Assembly (NCBI GenBank): GCA_029858305.1
Contig: JAOUFI010000006.1
Location: forward strand, 1-64,000
DNA: 64,000 nt
DNA from: Candidatus Thorarchaeota archaeon
GTDB lineage: Archaea > Asgardarchaeota > Thorarchaeia > Thorarchaeales > Thorarchaeaceae
Direction of reading: 5' to 3'
Part shown: positions 25,513 to 35,227 of the stretch, piece by piece
Numbering within the stretch: the first letter of the stretch is position 1
Layout: every line of letters starts with the position of its first letter
Program-made: the position numbers and the translations under genes
Notes under the pieces: generated by a model
The model's database searches: none
What the model was told of the DNA's origin: nothing
Seen by the model: the letters and a program-made list of their open reading frames with translations, nothing else

Positions 25513-26049
25513 CTAGTCTATGCCATTGTCCATTGCCCATTCTAGTACACGTGATGCCTGTGCACTTGCCATTCCCCATGATTTTAGATTAATGACTAGA
25601 TTCCTAATACCGGTGATCCAATCCTCTAACAACTCCTTAATTCTGAGGTGGATTGCGGAGTCGTCGGTCTCCTTATAGATAGGAAGAATCTTGTCGACCA
25701 GACTCTGCGATAGAACAAGAATAGTTTCCAAACGTGCTATCCATTCTTCTCGAGGGAGTCCAGTAAGAGTCTGTGCCACAGCAAGATGATAATCATACTG
25801 AGCTGTATAATAGCGTAGGCGCCACGAAAGGAATTCAACAAAGATTGTCTTGTGAGCTGTACTTGGTGCAGTCTTCATCAACAGGGTAAGAAAACGTTGT
25901 GTCATCTCATCAGCTGATTGACTAGCATCATAATAGAGTGCCATTGCTTGTTGATACTCTTCGCCGCTCAGACATTCGTCAGCGCGGCCAACCGCTTTTT
26001 TGAAGCGCTCAAGAAGCGCTCGCGTTTTGTTGCCTTCAATATCTTCCAA
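25513..26049 (-). CDS. Alpha-helical protein of unknown function
   Basis: 178 residues, all helical by composition: RALLERFKKAVGRADECLSG, EMTQRFLTLLMKTAPSTAHK, SWRLRYYTAQYDYHLAVAQT and ELLEDWITGIRNLVINLKSW. No transmembrane or catalytic motif is seen. It is convergent with the CPVC gene (10 bases apart) and has an independent upstream region with GTTGTCACCTCC-type purine-rich site on its strand (GGAGGTGACAAC) before the ATG. I do not recognise the family. Confidence 0.6.
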   Translation of the reverse strand: MEDIEGNKTRALLERFKKAVGRADECLSGEEYQQAMALYYDASQSADEMTQRFLTLLMKTAPSTAHKTIFVEFLSWRLRYYTAQYDYHLAVAQTLTGLPREEWIARLETILVLSQSLVDKILPIYKETDDSAIHLRIKELLEDWITGIRNLVINLKSWGMASAQASRVLEWAMDNGID

Positions 26050-26226
26050 CCTGTTGTCACCTCCGTTGCACCATTTTACAAAGCCGAAGGATTTTTTCTA
26101 GAAATTTAATGCAATGTAATTGCTGCGCGAATATATACGTGTCAGTGATATTTACTTCGACTCAGATTCAAGTGTGAATGTCTTACACATCAATATGATG
26201 TTATGTAGTTTCTATTAAGAAGCATT

Positions 26227-27201
26227 TCATAGAGGAGGCATATGTTGAATCTTGTAATCTTCACTCGCCTGAGCCCATTTGAGAAACTCCTCGCTTGGGG
26301 AATCGTTCCTGTATAACTCAGCCCGCTCAGCCTCAAGACACCTGTTATCTTCACCAGCGAGTCCAGCCATCGAGATAGTTTTATTCCCAGATTCTGCAGC
26401 GACATTTAGCACCGGACACAACCAATCATTCCATTTCAGATCACGCATGATATGATGGTCGACTACAAGAATGGATATTGTTCTTGCAAGATTTGACAGG
26501 CAAAAGAGAGCAGATTGTAATTCATTTTTGCCCAGATTACTGAGATAGATTGGGGGACCTCCTATGATTGCCATCATTGGGTTCTGAGAAAGAATGTAGG
26601 AGAGACTATCCCGAGCTATCGGGCCTTGAATATCAGGTGCGAAAAGAATTCGCACTCCGTGGTACTCGATAGTTGTAGCAAGAACATAACCGAGGAAACT
26701 GCCCTCAGGACCATGAGGGAGAGGTTTCGAGTAGGTGATAATTGTGTCGCCGAATGTGAATTGTCTGCCATCCACCCATTGAAGTTCCTTAACCACGGAT
26801 TTGATGTCTTTCTGAAAGAAGAATGCTCTTCGCCTCTGAGATGAATTGATGTTCTCGCGATTGTCCTTCGCAAATACAACCTTGCCTATTAGGGCTTGTT
26901 TCCGTTCATCTTGCGTACTAAAGTTGTAGAGATAATTAGTAAATCCTGGTCGAACATGGTCATAATGATAATGGGAGATGGATATGATATCCGCTTCTTC
27001 CACAGAAGTGCGTATTCTTTCGAGTGAATCCTGCAGAGCCAAGTACTCAGCAGGATGTGGTTCAAGGTTATAGCGCTTGGCAAGCGCTGCAGATGGATCA
27101 AAGAGAATACTAACATCAGGTGTACGGATCAGTGTGCATAATGACCGAACACCAAGACTTTCAGCTGCAAGTGGAGATACCTCAATCCCATCAATGTTCA
27201 T
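26227..27201 (-). CDS. UPF0282-family metallo-beta-lactamase fold protein
   Basis: 324 residues beginning with the UPF0282 pattern (SPLAAESLGVRSLCT and EPHPAEYLALQ) and the metal-binding HxHxDH motif ISHYHYDHVRP (about 99-110). Later LFAPDIQGP and VVDHHIMRD supply further metal ligands. UPF0282 proteins are archaeal metal-dependent hydrolases of unknown substrate. The start overlaps the end of the NUDIX gene by 11 bases, so both are in one operon (NUDIX first). Confidence 0.85.
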   Translation of the reverse strand: MNIDGIEVSPLAAESLGVRSLCTLIRTPDVSILFDPSAALAKRYNLEPHPAEYLALQDSLERIRTSVEEADIISISHYHYDHVRPGFTNYLYNFSTQDERKQALIGKVVFAKDNRENINSSQRRRAFFFQKDIKSVVKELQWVDGRQFTFGDTIITYSKPLPHGPEGSFLGYVLATTIEYHGVRILFAPDIQGPIARDSLSYILSQNPMMAIIGGPPIYLSNLGKNELQSALFCLSNLARTISILVVDHHIMRDLKWNDWLCPVLNVAAESGNKTISMAGLAGEDNRCLEAERAELYRNDSPSEEFLKWAQASEDYKIQHMPPL

Positions 27202-27706
27202 TTGCTATCACTCTGTAGTACGTTAGATGATACCCCTTTTCATCATGTAGAAGTTCTGCTTCATGCATTTGAGCCCCCCCACTCTTTTCTCGGAACCGTC
27301 TGAACATCTCAAAATCTGATGGTAAGAAGTGTGAACTATTCGAATCAATCTCTTCAGTTGTAAATAACGATAGAGTACCCTCATGATGATTCATTTTAAA
27401 ATCATCAACAATGGCATGTCCAACGAAAATTAGAAAATGCGCTGAGAGCGTTCCATCCCTATCCACAAGCCGTTCTGAAACAATTCCTCTATAATTGTAC
27501 GCTTGGACCTGCGTGGTCCCCGTTTCTTCAACGATTTCCCTTTTAGCAGCTGTTTGGATATGCTCACCTGTTATAATTTTACCACCAACAAGACTCCAAA
27601 GCCCCTCATAAGGTGGATTTCGACGTTTAAGGAAAATATAGCGGTCTTTGCACGATAGAATTGTTATTGCTATGGGTACCATCTTGGTCATTAGATTCAC
27701 CATCAT
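27191..27706 (-). CDS. NUDIX hydrolase
   Basis: 171 residues. The Nudix box is complete: GGKIITGEHIQTAAKREIVEETGT fits GX5EX7REUXEEXGU. Such enzymes hydrolyse nucleoside diphosphates linked to another group, often for pool sanitation; the substrate is unknown. ATG at 27706 is used here; a GGTGA ahead of the ATG at 27691 makes the shorter start possible. It is first in an operon with the UPF0282 gene. Confidence 0.88.
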   Translation of the reverse strand: MMVNLMTKMVPIAITILSCKDRYIFLKRRNPPYEGLWSLVGGKIITGEHIQTAAKREIVEETGTTQVQAYNYRGIVSERLVDRDGTLSAHFLIFVGHAIVDDFKMNHHEGTLSLFTTEEIDSNSSHFLPSDFEMFRRFREKSGGAQMHEAELLHDEKGYHLTYYRVIANEH

Positions 27707-27800
27707 TTCGAGATAGCAAGAAAAAAGAACCTAATGTGGGCTTTAAACATAAGCACTCTACAGAAGGCTAACATTCTTAGGACATTCAGAAGATGTGTTG

Positions 27801-29300
27801 ATGGCGAAAGAATTGTCTGATTTGTTACCAACCTTTGTCAGAGAAAAGCTTCTCATGCGAATAACTCCAACAGAGGAAGAGATACGAATCCAAAAAGGAG
27901 TGATTGCTCAACTAACGGAGGTTCTAAGCAAACAAGCTGAAAAATGTGAATTTCCATATTCATTTATTGAAGCACAAGGTTCGACAGGTAAAAAACAGAC
28001 ACAATTGAGGGGAACATCAGATATTGACCTCTTCGTGGGGCTCAGACCAGAGGACTATCAAGATACACTGAGTAAAGGGAGAACGGATAGACACAAAGCC
28101 ATCGATTCACTCATGAATGAGTTGGTCGAAAAATGGTTTTACCCTGCTGTAATAAGTCTCAATGCAGAGAGGATTCAGAGGGCGTTTTCGCAGCATCCTT
28201 TTCTTAGTCTAAGAATGAGTGGAATGGAAGTAGATATCCTAGGTTGCTTTGATATTGATGCAGAAACTCTTTCGCATAAAGGACCAATCACAGCAGTAGA
28301 TAGAACTGTTCATCATTCTCGTTACGTGTCAGAACATTTGACTGAGAAGAAGAGAGAAGATGCTCGAATTCTCAAGTCATTTGTGAGAGCATGTCATGCG
28401 TATGGAGATACATGTGCAGTGGGGAGAATGGGACTCACTGGTGTATCTTTAGAATTAATAGTCATATCAACAAGAAATCTGGATAACGCCTTACAGTTTC
28501 TTCAGACTCTGGATATGAACCCTCTAGATCCATTAAATAGGACTTTAGAGGAATTGAGAAGAATCCCAGCTTTTCGAGACGATCATATTTTTTTAATCGA
28601 TCCAACAGATCCAAGTCGGAATGTTGCATCAAGCTTCACACCCAGAGCGTATCGATGGGTTCAATATAGAGCACTAAGACTCCGAGAATTGTTGGTAACA
28701 TCTAAAAATAAGGTCATCATCGACGAATTGATTGAAAAACCAATTCCCGAAGACGATTTACCAACATGGTTTGAACATCATTGTTTCGCATACGAATTCA
28801 AATCAGACGGAGAAACGCATTACACAATACTTCGGGATAAAATCCACAGATTAGCTCGTATGTTGCAGGTCCAGTTAACCATTGAACGAACAGGGGAGCC
28901 CCGGTTTGGTGAAATTCTCACAGAGGTGTATTTCAAGAACGATTTGTATGCTCTTGGACTGTTAATTGAGCAACCTGTGATCACACGAACTTACCTGCGT
29001 AAAGGTCCACCAAGCTATTTGGATGCTGCAGCAAAGGAATTCAGAGCTGCTCATCAGAATGTCATAGAAGTAGATGGATATCTTAGTGTTGAGGAAGAGA
29101 GAGAATGGACATATGCTTCAGCAATGATTGAGAAACTACTTCAAGAGAATCCTATCGAAGGTTTAACCTTGATCACTAACAAGAGCTCCTTGTCAAAACA
29201 GGTTCTAAATGTGCTATACAAGTATGTACTTCCAATAGAATCTGGGTTTAGAGAGAGAATAACAAGAGTTAAGCATACACAATCGAGATTTGACATGTGA
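27801..29300 (+). CDS. cca: CCA-adding enzyme (archaeal class I tRNA nucleotidyltransferase)
   Basis: Adds or repairs the 3' CCA of tRNAs using CTP and ATP. About 499 residues. Motifs: EAQGSTGKKQTQLRGTSDIDLFV (GS then D-x-D metal site), a helical neck domain and a body/tail region ending KYVLPIESGFRERITR. Class I archaeal enzymes have this length. GTG at 27795 and ATG at 27801 are both possible starts; ATG is preferred. The tRNA-Leu in this window already encodes its CCA, so this enzyme would act in repair for that tRNA. It overlaps the next gene by GTGA. Confidence 0.92.
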   Translation: MAKELSDLLPTFVREKLLMRITPTEEEIRIQKGVIAQLTEVLSKQAEKCEFPYSFIEAQGSTGKKQTQLRGTSDIDLFVGLRPEDYQDTLSKGRTDRHKAIDSLMNELVEKWFYPAVISLNAERIQRAFSQHPFLSLRMSGMEVDILGCFDIDAETLSHKGPITAVDRTVHHSRYVSEHLTEKKREDARILKSFVRACHAYGDTCAVGRMGLTGVSLELIVISTRNLDNALQFLQTLDMNPLDPLNRTLEELRRIPAFRDDHIFLIDPTDPSRNVASSFTPRAYRWVQYRALRLRELLVTSKNKVIIDELIEKPIPEDDLPTWFEHHCFAYEFKSDGETHYTILRDKIHRLARMLQVQLTIERTGEPRFGEILTEVYFKNDLYALGLLIEQPVITRTYLRKGPPSYLDAAAKEFRAAHQNVIEVDGYLSVEEEREWTYASAMIEKLLQENPIEGLTLITNKSSLSKQVLNVLYKYVLPIESGFRERITRVKHTQSRFDM

Positions 29301-30388
29301 TTGATGTGCCCGAGGATACTATTGCATTCATCTCCCACCCGAAGGCAATTATGCATCAGATGCCATTTCCAAAGCCGCATCTGGAGTCTTTTGAAAATCC
29401 ATTACGCTACCAGATTGCTGAAAGGTATTTAGAGAAGCGTGGGGCGTTAGATCGGACTATTCGGATTAAGGCTCCTAAGGCAACTGTGGATGATGTTTTA
29501 TTAGTTCACTCTCCATACCTTGTGGATACTGTTAGAATTCTCTCCGACATTGGCAGTGGTCAACTTGGCGAATCAGCATATGCAAGTCCCGATTTACTTC
29601 GCACAGCACTTCTTGCAACAGGTGGTGCGATGAAAGGAGTTGACATGGTTCTATCTGGAGAGGTTAAACACGCTTTCGTGTTCATGAGACCTCCAGGGCA
29701 TCATGCTACAACCTCGAATTCTATGGGCCTCTGCTATTTCAACAATATTGCCATCGCGACAAAACATGCCTTGAAAAATGATAGGATTAAGCGAGTATCG
29801 ATAATAGATTTTGATGACCACCATGGCAATGGCACATCAGAGATATTCTATGCAAATGCAGATGTTCAATACATTTCTTTTCACGAATATGATTATGAGA
29901 ACTTTGGACTTGGTCATTATGCAGAGATTGGACAGGGAGAAGGAAAAGGTACTAACGTAAATATTCCTCTTATTGAGGCATCACCCGATATCTCCTATGA
30001 TACAGCCATTAAACGTATTCTCGAACCTGCTTTGAAAGCTTTCAAACCTCAGCTTGTAATGGTTTCTGCGGGATATGATGCACACTATGCAGATCCGGTT
30101 GGGAATATGAGTGTAGATTCTAGAACGTACTGGAAATTTGGGGATTCGATTAACAAAATTGTCCATTCTCTAAATGCTGTAGGTTCGGTATGGGTTCTTG
30201 AGGGGGGCTATAATCCATTTGCGCTTGGCCCTTCAATCTTTGCAAGTCTTGAAGGGCTTGCAAGAAAACCAAAACCAGAGCTTGAAGATCAAGTAGAACG
30301 GGAGTTAAATGAACTCATTGTCGAATCCAACATCGAGGTAATCGACAAGGTATTGGAAACAGTCACACCATTCTGGTCCAAGAAGTGA
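29297..30388 (+). CDS. Histone deacetylase-family (class II / acetoin utilisation-like) zinc amidohydrolase
   Basis: 363 residues starting GTG within the cca stop (GTGA overlap). Signature blocks: FMRPPGHHATTSNSMGLCYFNN (His pair and Cys of the active site), SIIDFDDHHGNGTSE (Asp and His zinc ligands), SAGYDAHYADPVG (Asp zinc ligand) and EGGYNPFAL. Family members remove acetyl groups from lysines or polyamines; the physiological substrate is not known here. Translational coupling with cca suggests joint expression, not joint function. Confidence 0.93.
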   Translation: MIDVPEDTIAFISHPKAIMHQMPFPKPHLESFENPLRYQIAERYLEKRGALDRTIRIKAPKATVDDVLLVHSPYLVDTVRILSDIGSGQLGESAYASPDLLRTALLATGGAMKGVDMVLSGEVKHAFVFMRPPGHHATTSNSMGLCYFNNIAIATKHALKNDRIKRVSIIDFDDHHGNGTSEIFYANADVQYISFHEYDYENFGLGHYAEIGQGEGKGTNVNIPLIEASPDISYDTAIKRILEPALKAFKPQLVMVSAGYDAHYADPVGNMSVDSRTYWKFGDSINKIVHSLNAVGSVWVLEGGYNPFALGPSIFASLEGLARKPKPELEDQVERELNELIVESNIEVIDKVLETVTPFWSKK

Positions 30389-30466
30389 GGCAATAAACTG
30401 TGGCATGGACAATGTTTTAAGGCTATAAATTTGCGAGCGAATAATCAGTCAAGGTGGTTCTGAAAA

Positions 30467-30742
30467 GTGGGTAAGAAAAGAAAATCTGGCGGCCGAAGCA
30501 AAGGCAGTTCTGGTCATAGTGGAACTGTGCAGTGTTCAAGATGTGGTCGAGTCGTGCCAGCAGATAAGGCTAAGAAATACACTAAGAGAGTCTCTTCTGT
30601 TGAACCACAATTAGCTAGAGAATTGCGACAACAGGGAAGCTACATTCAGACACGACGCGTAACATCCTACTATTGTGTCAGCTGTGCAGTTCACGCAGGA
30701 AGAGTCAACATCAGAGCATCATCTGAGCGTAAATCCGTTTAA
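30467..30742 (+). CDS. rps26e: Ribosomal protein eS26
   Basis: 91 residues from GTG. Small-subunit protein found in eukaryotes, crenarchaea and Asgards. A basic N-terminal KKRKSGGRSKGSSGHSG stretch is followed by CSRCGRVVPADKAKKYTKR, then YYCVSCAVHAGRVNIRA; the four Cys form the zinc site. Its promoter has an A/T-rich stretch before (GGCTATAAATTTG around 30421-30433). Confidence 0.93.
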   Translation: MGKKRKSGGRSKGSSGHSGTVQCSRCGRVVPADKAKKYTKRVSSVEPQLARELRQQGSYIQTRRVTSYYCVSCAVHAGRVNIRASSERKSV

Positions 30743-30829
30743 CAGCAGCATGCTGAACTCACTATGAGCGCTCTCTTGAATTCCTCCGATGACAATTGCC
30801 TTTAATGCATAATCTAGAGGGTATACCTA

Positions 30830-31429
30830 ATGCCCGTTGAATCAAAATCCACCTTGTTAAGATTTATTCAGCTTTTGCCAGAGATTCCACCAACAGGAGA
30901 TTTCCTCCTTAAGGATCTTCCAGGAACAGGTAATCGTATCGATGTTCTGTGTCGTGATTTAGCGGCATGCTTTGATTGGGGTCCAACAAAATGGTCATAT
31001 TCCCAGTTGGAACTAGTTGCGATATTCAGTAACGAAGTTATCCTCACTTTCAACAAACCGTCAAACGATCTACCACTTGGAGAAATGGGATGGGCAAAGG
31101 ACATCAAGGAAGCCCTGCAAGGGAAACCTCCAGATTATATCAAAATCAGTAAGAATTCTTTAGAAACCATAATTAAGAGATTCAACAAGCCACCAAACTC
31201 CCAACTTTGGATTCTTCATGAGGAAGGAAAGCCATTCAGTGACTATAAAATACAGGTTTTCAAAACGCAGAACAGTTTTATGCTTGGAGATTATAGAGGC
31301 TTCGATTCCCAGACAGAAGAGCTCATATCCAAATATGATTTGAGAAGGATGTCACTAGGAAAAATAAGCTATCTTAGTAGTCATTGCGTGGTTTCAATTA
31401 TCTCAAAATTTGAAAGGATGGTCAAATAA
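30830..31429 (+). CDS. trmY: tRNA (pseudouridine54-N1)-methyltransferase TrmY
   Basis: 199 residues of SPOUT-fold family. Recognition: GDFLLKDLPGTGNRIDVLCRDLAACF near the N-terminus and the knotted C-terminal part (SFMLGDYRGFDSQTEELISKY). TrmY methylates N1 of pseudouridine 54 in archaeal tRNA T-loops. The T-loop of tRNA-Leu at 61741 carries an intron, so this modification must follow splicing in that tRNA. It is followed, with a one-base TAATG overlap, by a PadR regulator. Confidence 0.85.
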   Translation: MPVESKSTLLRFIQLLPEIPPTGDFLLKDLPGTGNRIDVLCRDLAACFDWGPTKWSYSQLELVAIFSNEVILTFNKPSNDLPLGEMGWAKDIKEALQGKPPDYIKISKNSLETIIKRFNKPPNSQLWILHEEGKPFSDYKIQVFKTQNSFMLGDYRGFDSQTEELISKYDLRRMSLGKISYLSSHCVVSIISKFERMVK

Positions 31430-31785
31430 TGCCCGAGGGAGAGCAAACAAGTGATGAAAATAAGTCTAAAGCCATTAACAGACTTGTAAGCAAACTTACA
31501 AAAGAAATGCTGTGGATGTACATATTACGACTCCTGCAGGAACGACCTCATTATGGATATGAAATCAAGCAATTGATACGTGAACGATTTGGTTTCTCTC
31601 CAGCAACTGTAAGTGGTTATGCAATAATCTATCGCCTTATCAATGATGGACTTATTGAGGAACAACGTCCTGATGACTCCCCAAGGAAGTACTATGCAAT
31701 TACAGCAAAAGGGAGTGCCGCGATGTCTGATGCCAAGGCATTCCTATCAAGTACTCTCGCCAAAGTTTTTGATCAAACCGATTAA
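31429..31785 (+). CDS. PadR-family transcriptional regulator
   Basis: 118 residues. The winged helix is clear: LRLLQERPHYGYEIKQLIRERFGFSPATVSGYAIIYRLINDGLIEEQ...RKYYAITAKG. A short C-terminal helix would make the dimer. PadR proteins are usually repressors responding to small molecules or envelope stress. Coupled to trmY by a one-base overlap (TAATG), which is not obviously functional. Confidence 0.88.
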   Translation: MPEGEQTSDENKSKAINRLVSKLTKEMLWMYILRLLQERPHYGYEIKQLIRERFGFSPATVSGYAIIYRLINDGLIEEQRPDDSPRKYYAITAKGSAAMSDAKAFLSSTLAKVFDQTD

Positions 31786-31792
31786 AAGATAC

Positions 31793-32704
31793 TTAACGTG
31801 TTTCTGAATCATGAGCTATTTGCGCAGCCCTTCGTTCCACATCAGAACGTATCAAATTGAAATCAAGTCCTGTTCTTTCAACCTTCTCACTAGCTACTGC
31901 AGCTCCTAAAGCCGCGCAATTAACAATGCTTCTCTCCTCTAGTAAACCAAGAGCAAATCCAGCTAGAAAAGAAGCTCCTGCACAGAATGCATCTTTTGCT
32001 TGAGTTGGAAATGCGGGAACGATTGTGAACATGTTTCCATCATATATCAAACTACCTTTCTCTCCTAAGGTGATGATACAACTTTCTGCTAATGACTCAA
32101 CAAGTAGCTCGGCAGCGAGAAACATATCCTCTTCTCCGGTAATTAAGAGAGCCTCGCGTTCATTAGGTTTGATAAAATCCAGAAATGAGCGTGTTTTTTC
32201 GATGACTTGTAGTTCGGATACGACTGCGAGCTTCCCCTCTGAATTGATATCTCGCAGTTGAGGGTCAAGGAGGATAGTTGCATCAGATGAATTACATATC
32301 CATTCAATAAGTTCTGCGCTAATTTCTTGCAAAAGCGGGCTAAGAATAATGATCTGTGAAGATAGAAATTCATCGGGTATATCACGAATACCGATTGTTT
32401 TGGGTACACCCAACACCGAAATATAGTCAGGTTCAATACCCCCATTATAATTGAGTTCAAATCCACCTGTATCTAGCGAGTTTATTGGATAGTATTCAGG
32501 GATACCTAGCTTGTCGAGATAGATAGCATATTGATCCAGGTATTGAGAACTGATTGGACCTACGATTGCCATATTTTCGATTCCCAATTGAACTGCGCAT
32601 CGTGCACTAAATATAGCTGGACCAGACAACTGGCGACCATTATTTGATGATGGTCTTACAAATCTATCATATGAGGGACTACCTATCACAACAAGATCAT
32701 ACAT
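31793..32704 (-). CDS. PfkB/ribokinase-family sugar kinase
   Basis: 304 residues from ATG at 32704 (the GTG 12 bases earlier overlaps the upstream stop). Ribokinase family features: VVIGSPSYDRFVRPSSNNGRQLSGPAIFSARCAVQLG at the N-terminus, QLRDINSEG, NEREALLITGEE and near the end IVPAFPTQAKDAFCAGASFLAGFALG, where the family's GAGD is replaced by DAFCAG (D-x-FCAG), consistent with catalytic Asp. Follows the CDP-alcohol phosphatidyltransferase with near overlap, so the pair is one operon; a phosphorylated polyol head group is a plausible link (inference). Confidence 0.83.
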   Translation of the reverse strand: MYDLVVIGSPSYDRFVRPSSNNGRQLSGPAIFSARCAVQLGIENMAIVGPISSQYLDQYAIYLDKLGIPEYYPINSLDTGGFELNYNGGIEPDYISVLGVPKTIGIRDIPDEFLSSQIIILSPLLQEISAELIEWICNSSDATILLDPQLRDINSEGKLAVVSELQVIEKTRSFLDFIKPNEREALLITGEEDMFLAAELLVESLAESCIITLGEKGSLIYDGNMFTIVPAFPTQAKDAFCAGASFLAGFALGLLEERSIVNCAALGAAVASEKVERTGLDFNLIRSDVERRAAQIAHDSETR

Positions 32705-32708
32705 TAAA

Positions 32709-33449
32709 TCATTCACCTAACTCCGAGGCAAGAATCACTTTACGAGCATAGAGCAATCGTTGGACTACTGTGATATGCGATAGAATACCAACTATCACGA
32801 TACAGAGAGTGAGGATATTTGTGATGTCCAGTGAAATAAAGAAAGCTAATAGTCCAGGTAAAGGTGTTAATAGATCAATCCAAATGTTTGATGTAGGTAT
32901 TGCGAGGAGAAGGATACCTGCAATCTGCAATAGCAATTTCTCTTGCCGCTCTGCTATTCCCACGGTACAGCTCTCCATCCCACCAACAGACTCAGCTTTT
33001 GCTCGAGTGAAACTTGCCATTATCATACCGAAAAGTGCAAAGAATCCCCAGAACCAAGGTATGAATGTATCACCAGCAACCCACCATGAAAGTGTAAATG
33101 GAGCCCAAGGAAGAAGCACTGCATTCAACGGCCCCATCATGAGACCAAGCATGAAGAGATATTCTGCATATCTATCAAGAGTATGGTCGAAAGTAGCTCC
33201 AAACTTTGAGGATAGATTTGCAGCACGTGCAACAGCCCCATCGAACATGTCCATTACCACGGTCAGAATCATAACGAGTAGGCCTGTTATGATCTCACCA
33301 ATAATAAAGAACCAAGCACTAACTAATGCAACTAGCAGCGTCAGTCCTGTAATCATATTTGGTGTAATCCCTGTTTTGGCAAGTACCCTGCCAACAGGCA
33401 TCATAGCACGTTGATATCGCTCTCGAAGACTTCCAAGCATAGGTATCAC
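32709..33449 (-). CDS. CDP-alcohol phosphatidyltransferase
   Basis: 246 residues, about six membrane helices. The family signature is complete: DMFDGAVARAANLSSKFGATFDHTLD, i.e. D-x2-DG-x2-AR-x8-G-x3-D-x3-D. These enzymes attach a head group to CDP-archaeol (for example inositol phosphate in archaetidylinositol synthesis). The nearby myo-inositol-1-phosphate synthase at 19647 and the coupled PfkB kinase support inositol-type lipids; the substrate is inferred. Start may be GTG at 33449 or ATG at 33440. Confidence 0.88.
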   Translation of the reverse strand: MIPMLGSLRERYQRAMMPVGRVLAKTGITPNMITGLTLLVALVSAWFFIIGEIITGLLVMILTVVMDMFDGAVARAANLSSKFGATFDHTLDRYAEYLFMLGLMMGPLNAVLLPWAPFTLSWWVAGDTFIPWFWGFFALFGMIMASFTRAKAESVGGMESCTVGIAERQEKLLLQIAGILLLAIPTSNIWIDLLTPLPGLLAFFISLDITNILTLCIVIVGILSHITVVQRLLYARKVILASELGE

Positions 33450-33512
33450 GATTCCAAGCTGTGGTCAGACGGCGGCCAAAGTTGTGATGCTAATAAACGT
33501 GTTGTGGAATGT

Positions 33513-35180
33513 TCATAACACGCTTTTAATGCGTTCAAGAACCCAATCATTCCCTAGAAGGTTCAAAAAGGGTCCTAGTCTAGGTCCAGAATTCTTCGAG
33601 AGAAGAATTCTATAGAGTATTAGAAACGCTCGTTTAGGTTTGATGCCGATATCCTTAGCTGTATTGAATATTGATGCCTGCATATCATCATCATCTAATG
33701 GCTCGCGTTGGATAGTTTCCACAAATCTAGATAAGAAGCGTCTATCATCTTTGCTCATCGTAGAAACAACATCTTTTGGCACAACATCAGGAACTTCGAT
33801 AATATCTTGCTCACTACCATATTCTCGGGCCCAATTATAGGCTCTTGAAAGCCGTGTGGGTATCAGGGACTTAGCTTTCGGGGGTACATCAGATAGGTTG
33901 TGCTGTTTTTTCAGAACATTATAACAACGCTCCAGAATCATTTCTTCACTTAAGATACCCTTAAGCTGAGATGTTAGAACCGCGAACTTGAAGGACAGTT
34001 TTGGAACAAATTCATCACAAACCGGTTGCACCTCTGTCAAAGGATAGAGTATCTTAGCCAATTCCTGTTTCTCACTATCAACTTCCTCAGGCCTATAGAA
34101 TGTCTGCTCAAAGGATTCGTAAATGTCGACCAAATCGGGGATTAGGTCTGTCTGTATATTATTTGCTTTTTCAGGGTCAATTCTAAGGATCATGTACCTA
34201 AACAACTCGGGTGGAGCAATATTCAGCCAAGATTTGGGAGTAAAGACAAAGCCTCTCGATGTACCCATGTCTTTTCCTCCGAGTCGTACCCATTCAAAGG
34301 GAACCTTTACTGGTCCAGACCAACCAAATACACGTTGAGATATCTCTAGGCCGGTATCATAAGAACCACCTTTCACGGCATGGTCTTTACCAGCTGGTTC
34401 ACAGGTTGTGTTCATTACATACCATTTTGCAGGCCAATCCACTCGCCATGATAATTTCAACCGGAGATTATCGAGTTTTGTAGTGTCAGAATGTCCACAG
34501 TGAGCACACTTGAAAGATACTTCATCAGTTTCTTGATTATATGATGTCACTCGATTGGGAACTATTGAGCCCTTTCCGCCAGATTGAAGTCGACCGCATT
34601 CAGGACATACTACTGATGCCGGATACCAGGATTTCATCGACTCGATGTATTCAGTCCTCTGATTCAGGTCAAAATCCCGTGCAACAAACTCAATCAATAT
34701 CTCTCTGATAGTCTCTGTATGCCTTAGGCAGATACGAACAGCGTTAAGCATCTCTTTTGTCTTGTATAGTTTTGACTGTAGCACGACTTCAGGATCTGCA
34801 CCAAATTCCGGAAATGATTCTACAAGCTCATTTGTCCAGTGGGCGCCCAGACTTTCACAACAACCATATGGATCAGGGGCATCAGAATATGGTACTCCCA
34901 TGTATTCTTCAGGGGATAAAGTGAGACTTGGGGGAAATGAGCGAATCGGATCATAATCATCTGAGATGAACACTGTCTTCGCTCTTTTGCCGTGTTTCTG
35001 AAGTTCTCGCTTAATGACATCTGCAATGATAATCTCCTTCATGAATCCAACATGTACACTACCACTCATACTCTTGCCTGTTACAATTGTGTACTGATCT
35101 GGATCTCGTTCTAATACTTCATCGACTATATCTTTAATCCAGTGAATTGAGAATTCATCTTGAGTTTCTTCAGGCGTCAC
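33513..35180 (-). CDS. lysS: Lysyl-tRNA synthetase, class I
   Basis: 555 residues. Class I LysRS charges tRNA-Lys and is typical of archaea. HIGH-like motif SGSVHVGFMKE (near residue 40), KMSKS-like GGKDMGTSRG, two zinc-finger CxxC pairs in VVCPECGRL and FKCAHCGHS. The end is an alpha-helical anticodon domain. Start is GTG at 35180. A separate transcription unit from the ABC permease downstream in coordinates. Confidence 0.93.
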   Translation of the reverse strand: MTPEETQDEFSIHWIKDIVDEVLERDPDQYTIVTGKSMSGSVHVGFMKEIIIADVIKRELQKHGKRAKTVFISDDYDPIRSFPPSLTLSPEEYMGVPYSDAPDPYGCCESLGAHWTNELVESFPEFGADPEVVLQSKLYKTKEMLNAVRICLRHTETIREILIEFVARDFDLNQRTEYIESMKSWYPASVVCPECGRLQSGGKGSIVPNRVTSYNQETDEVSFKCAHCGHSDTTKLDNLRLKLSWRVDWPAKWYVMNTTCEPAGKDHAVKGGSYDTGLEISQRVFGWSGPVKVPFEWVRLGGKDMGTSRGFVFTPKSWLNIAPPELFRYMILRIDPEKANNIQTDLIPDLVDIYESFEQTFYRPEEVDSEKQELAKILYPLTEVQPVCDEFVPKLSFKFAVLTSQLKGILSEEMILERCYNVLKKQHNLSDVPPKAKSLIPTRLSRAYNWAREYGSEQDIIEVPDVVPKDVVSTMSKDDRRFLSRFVETIQREPLDDDDMQASIFNTAKDIGIKPKRAFLILYRILLSKNSGPRLGPFLNLLGNDWVLERIKSVL

Positions 35181-35227
35181 TAAACAAGCCTCAGGAGTAT
35201 CTAAGGCAATGGTCTAAAGAATATTAC

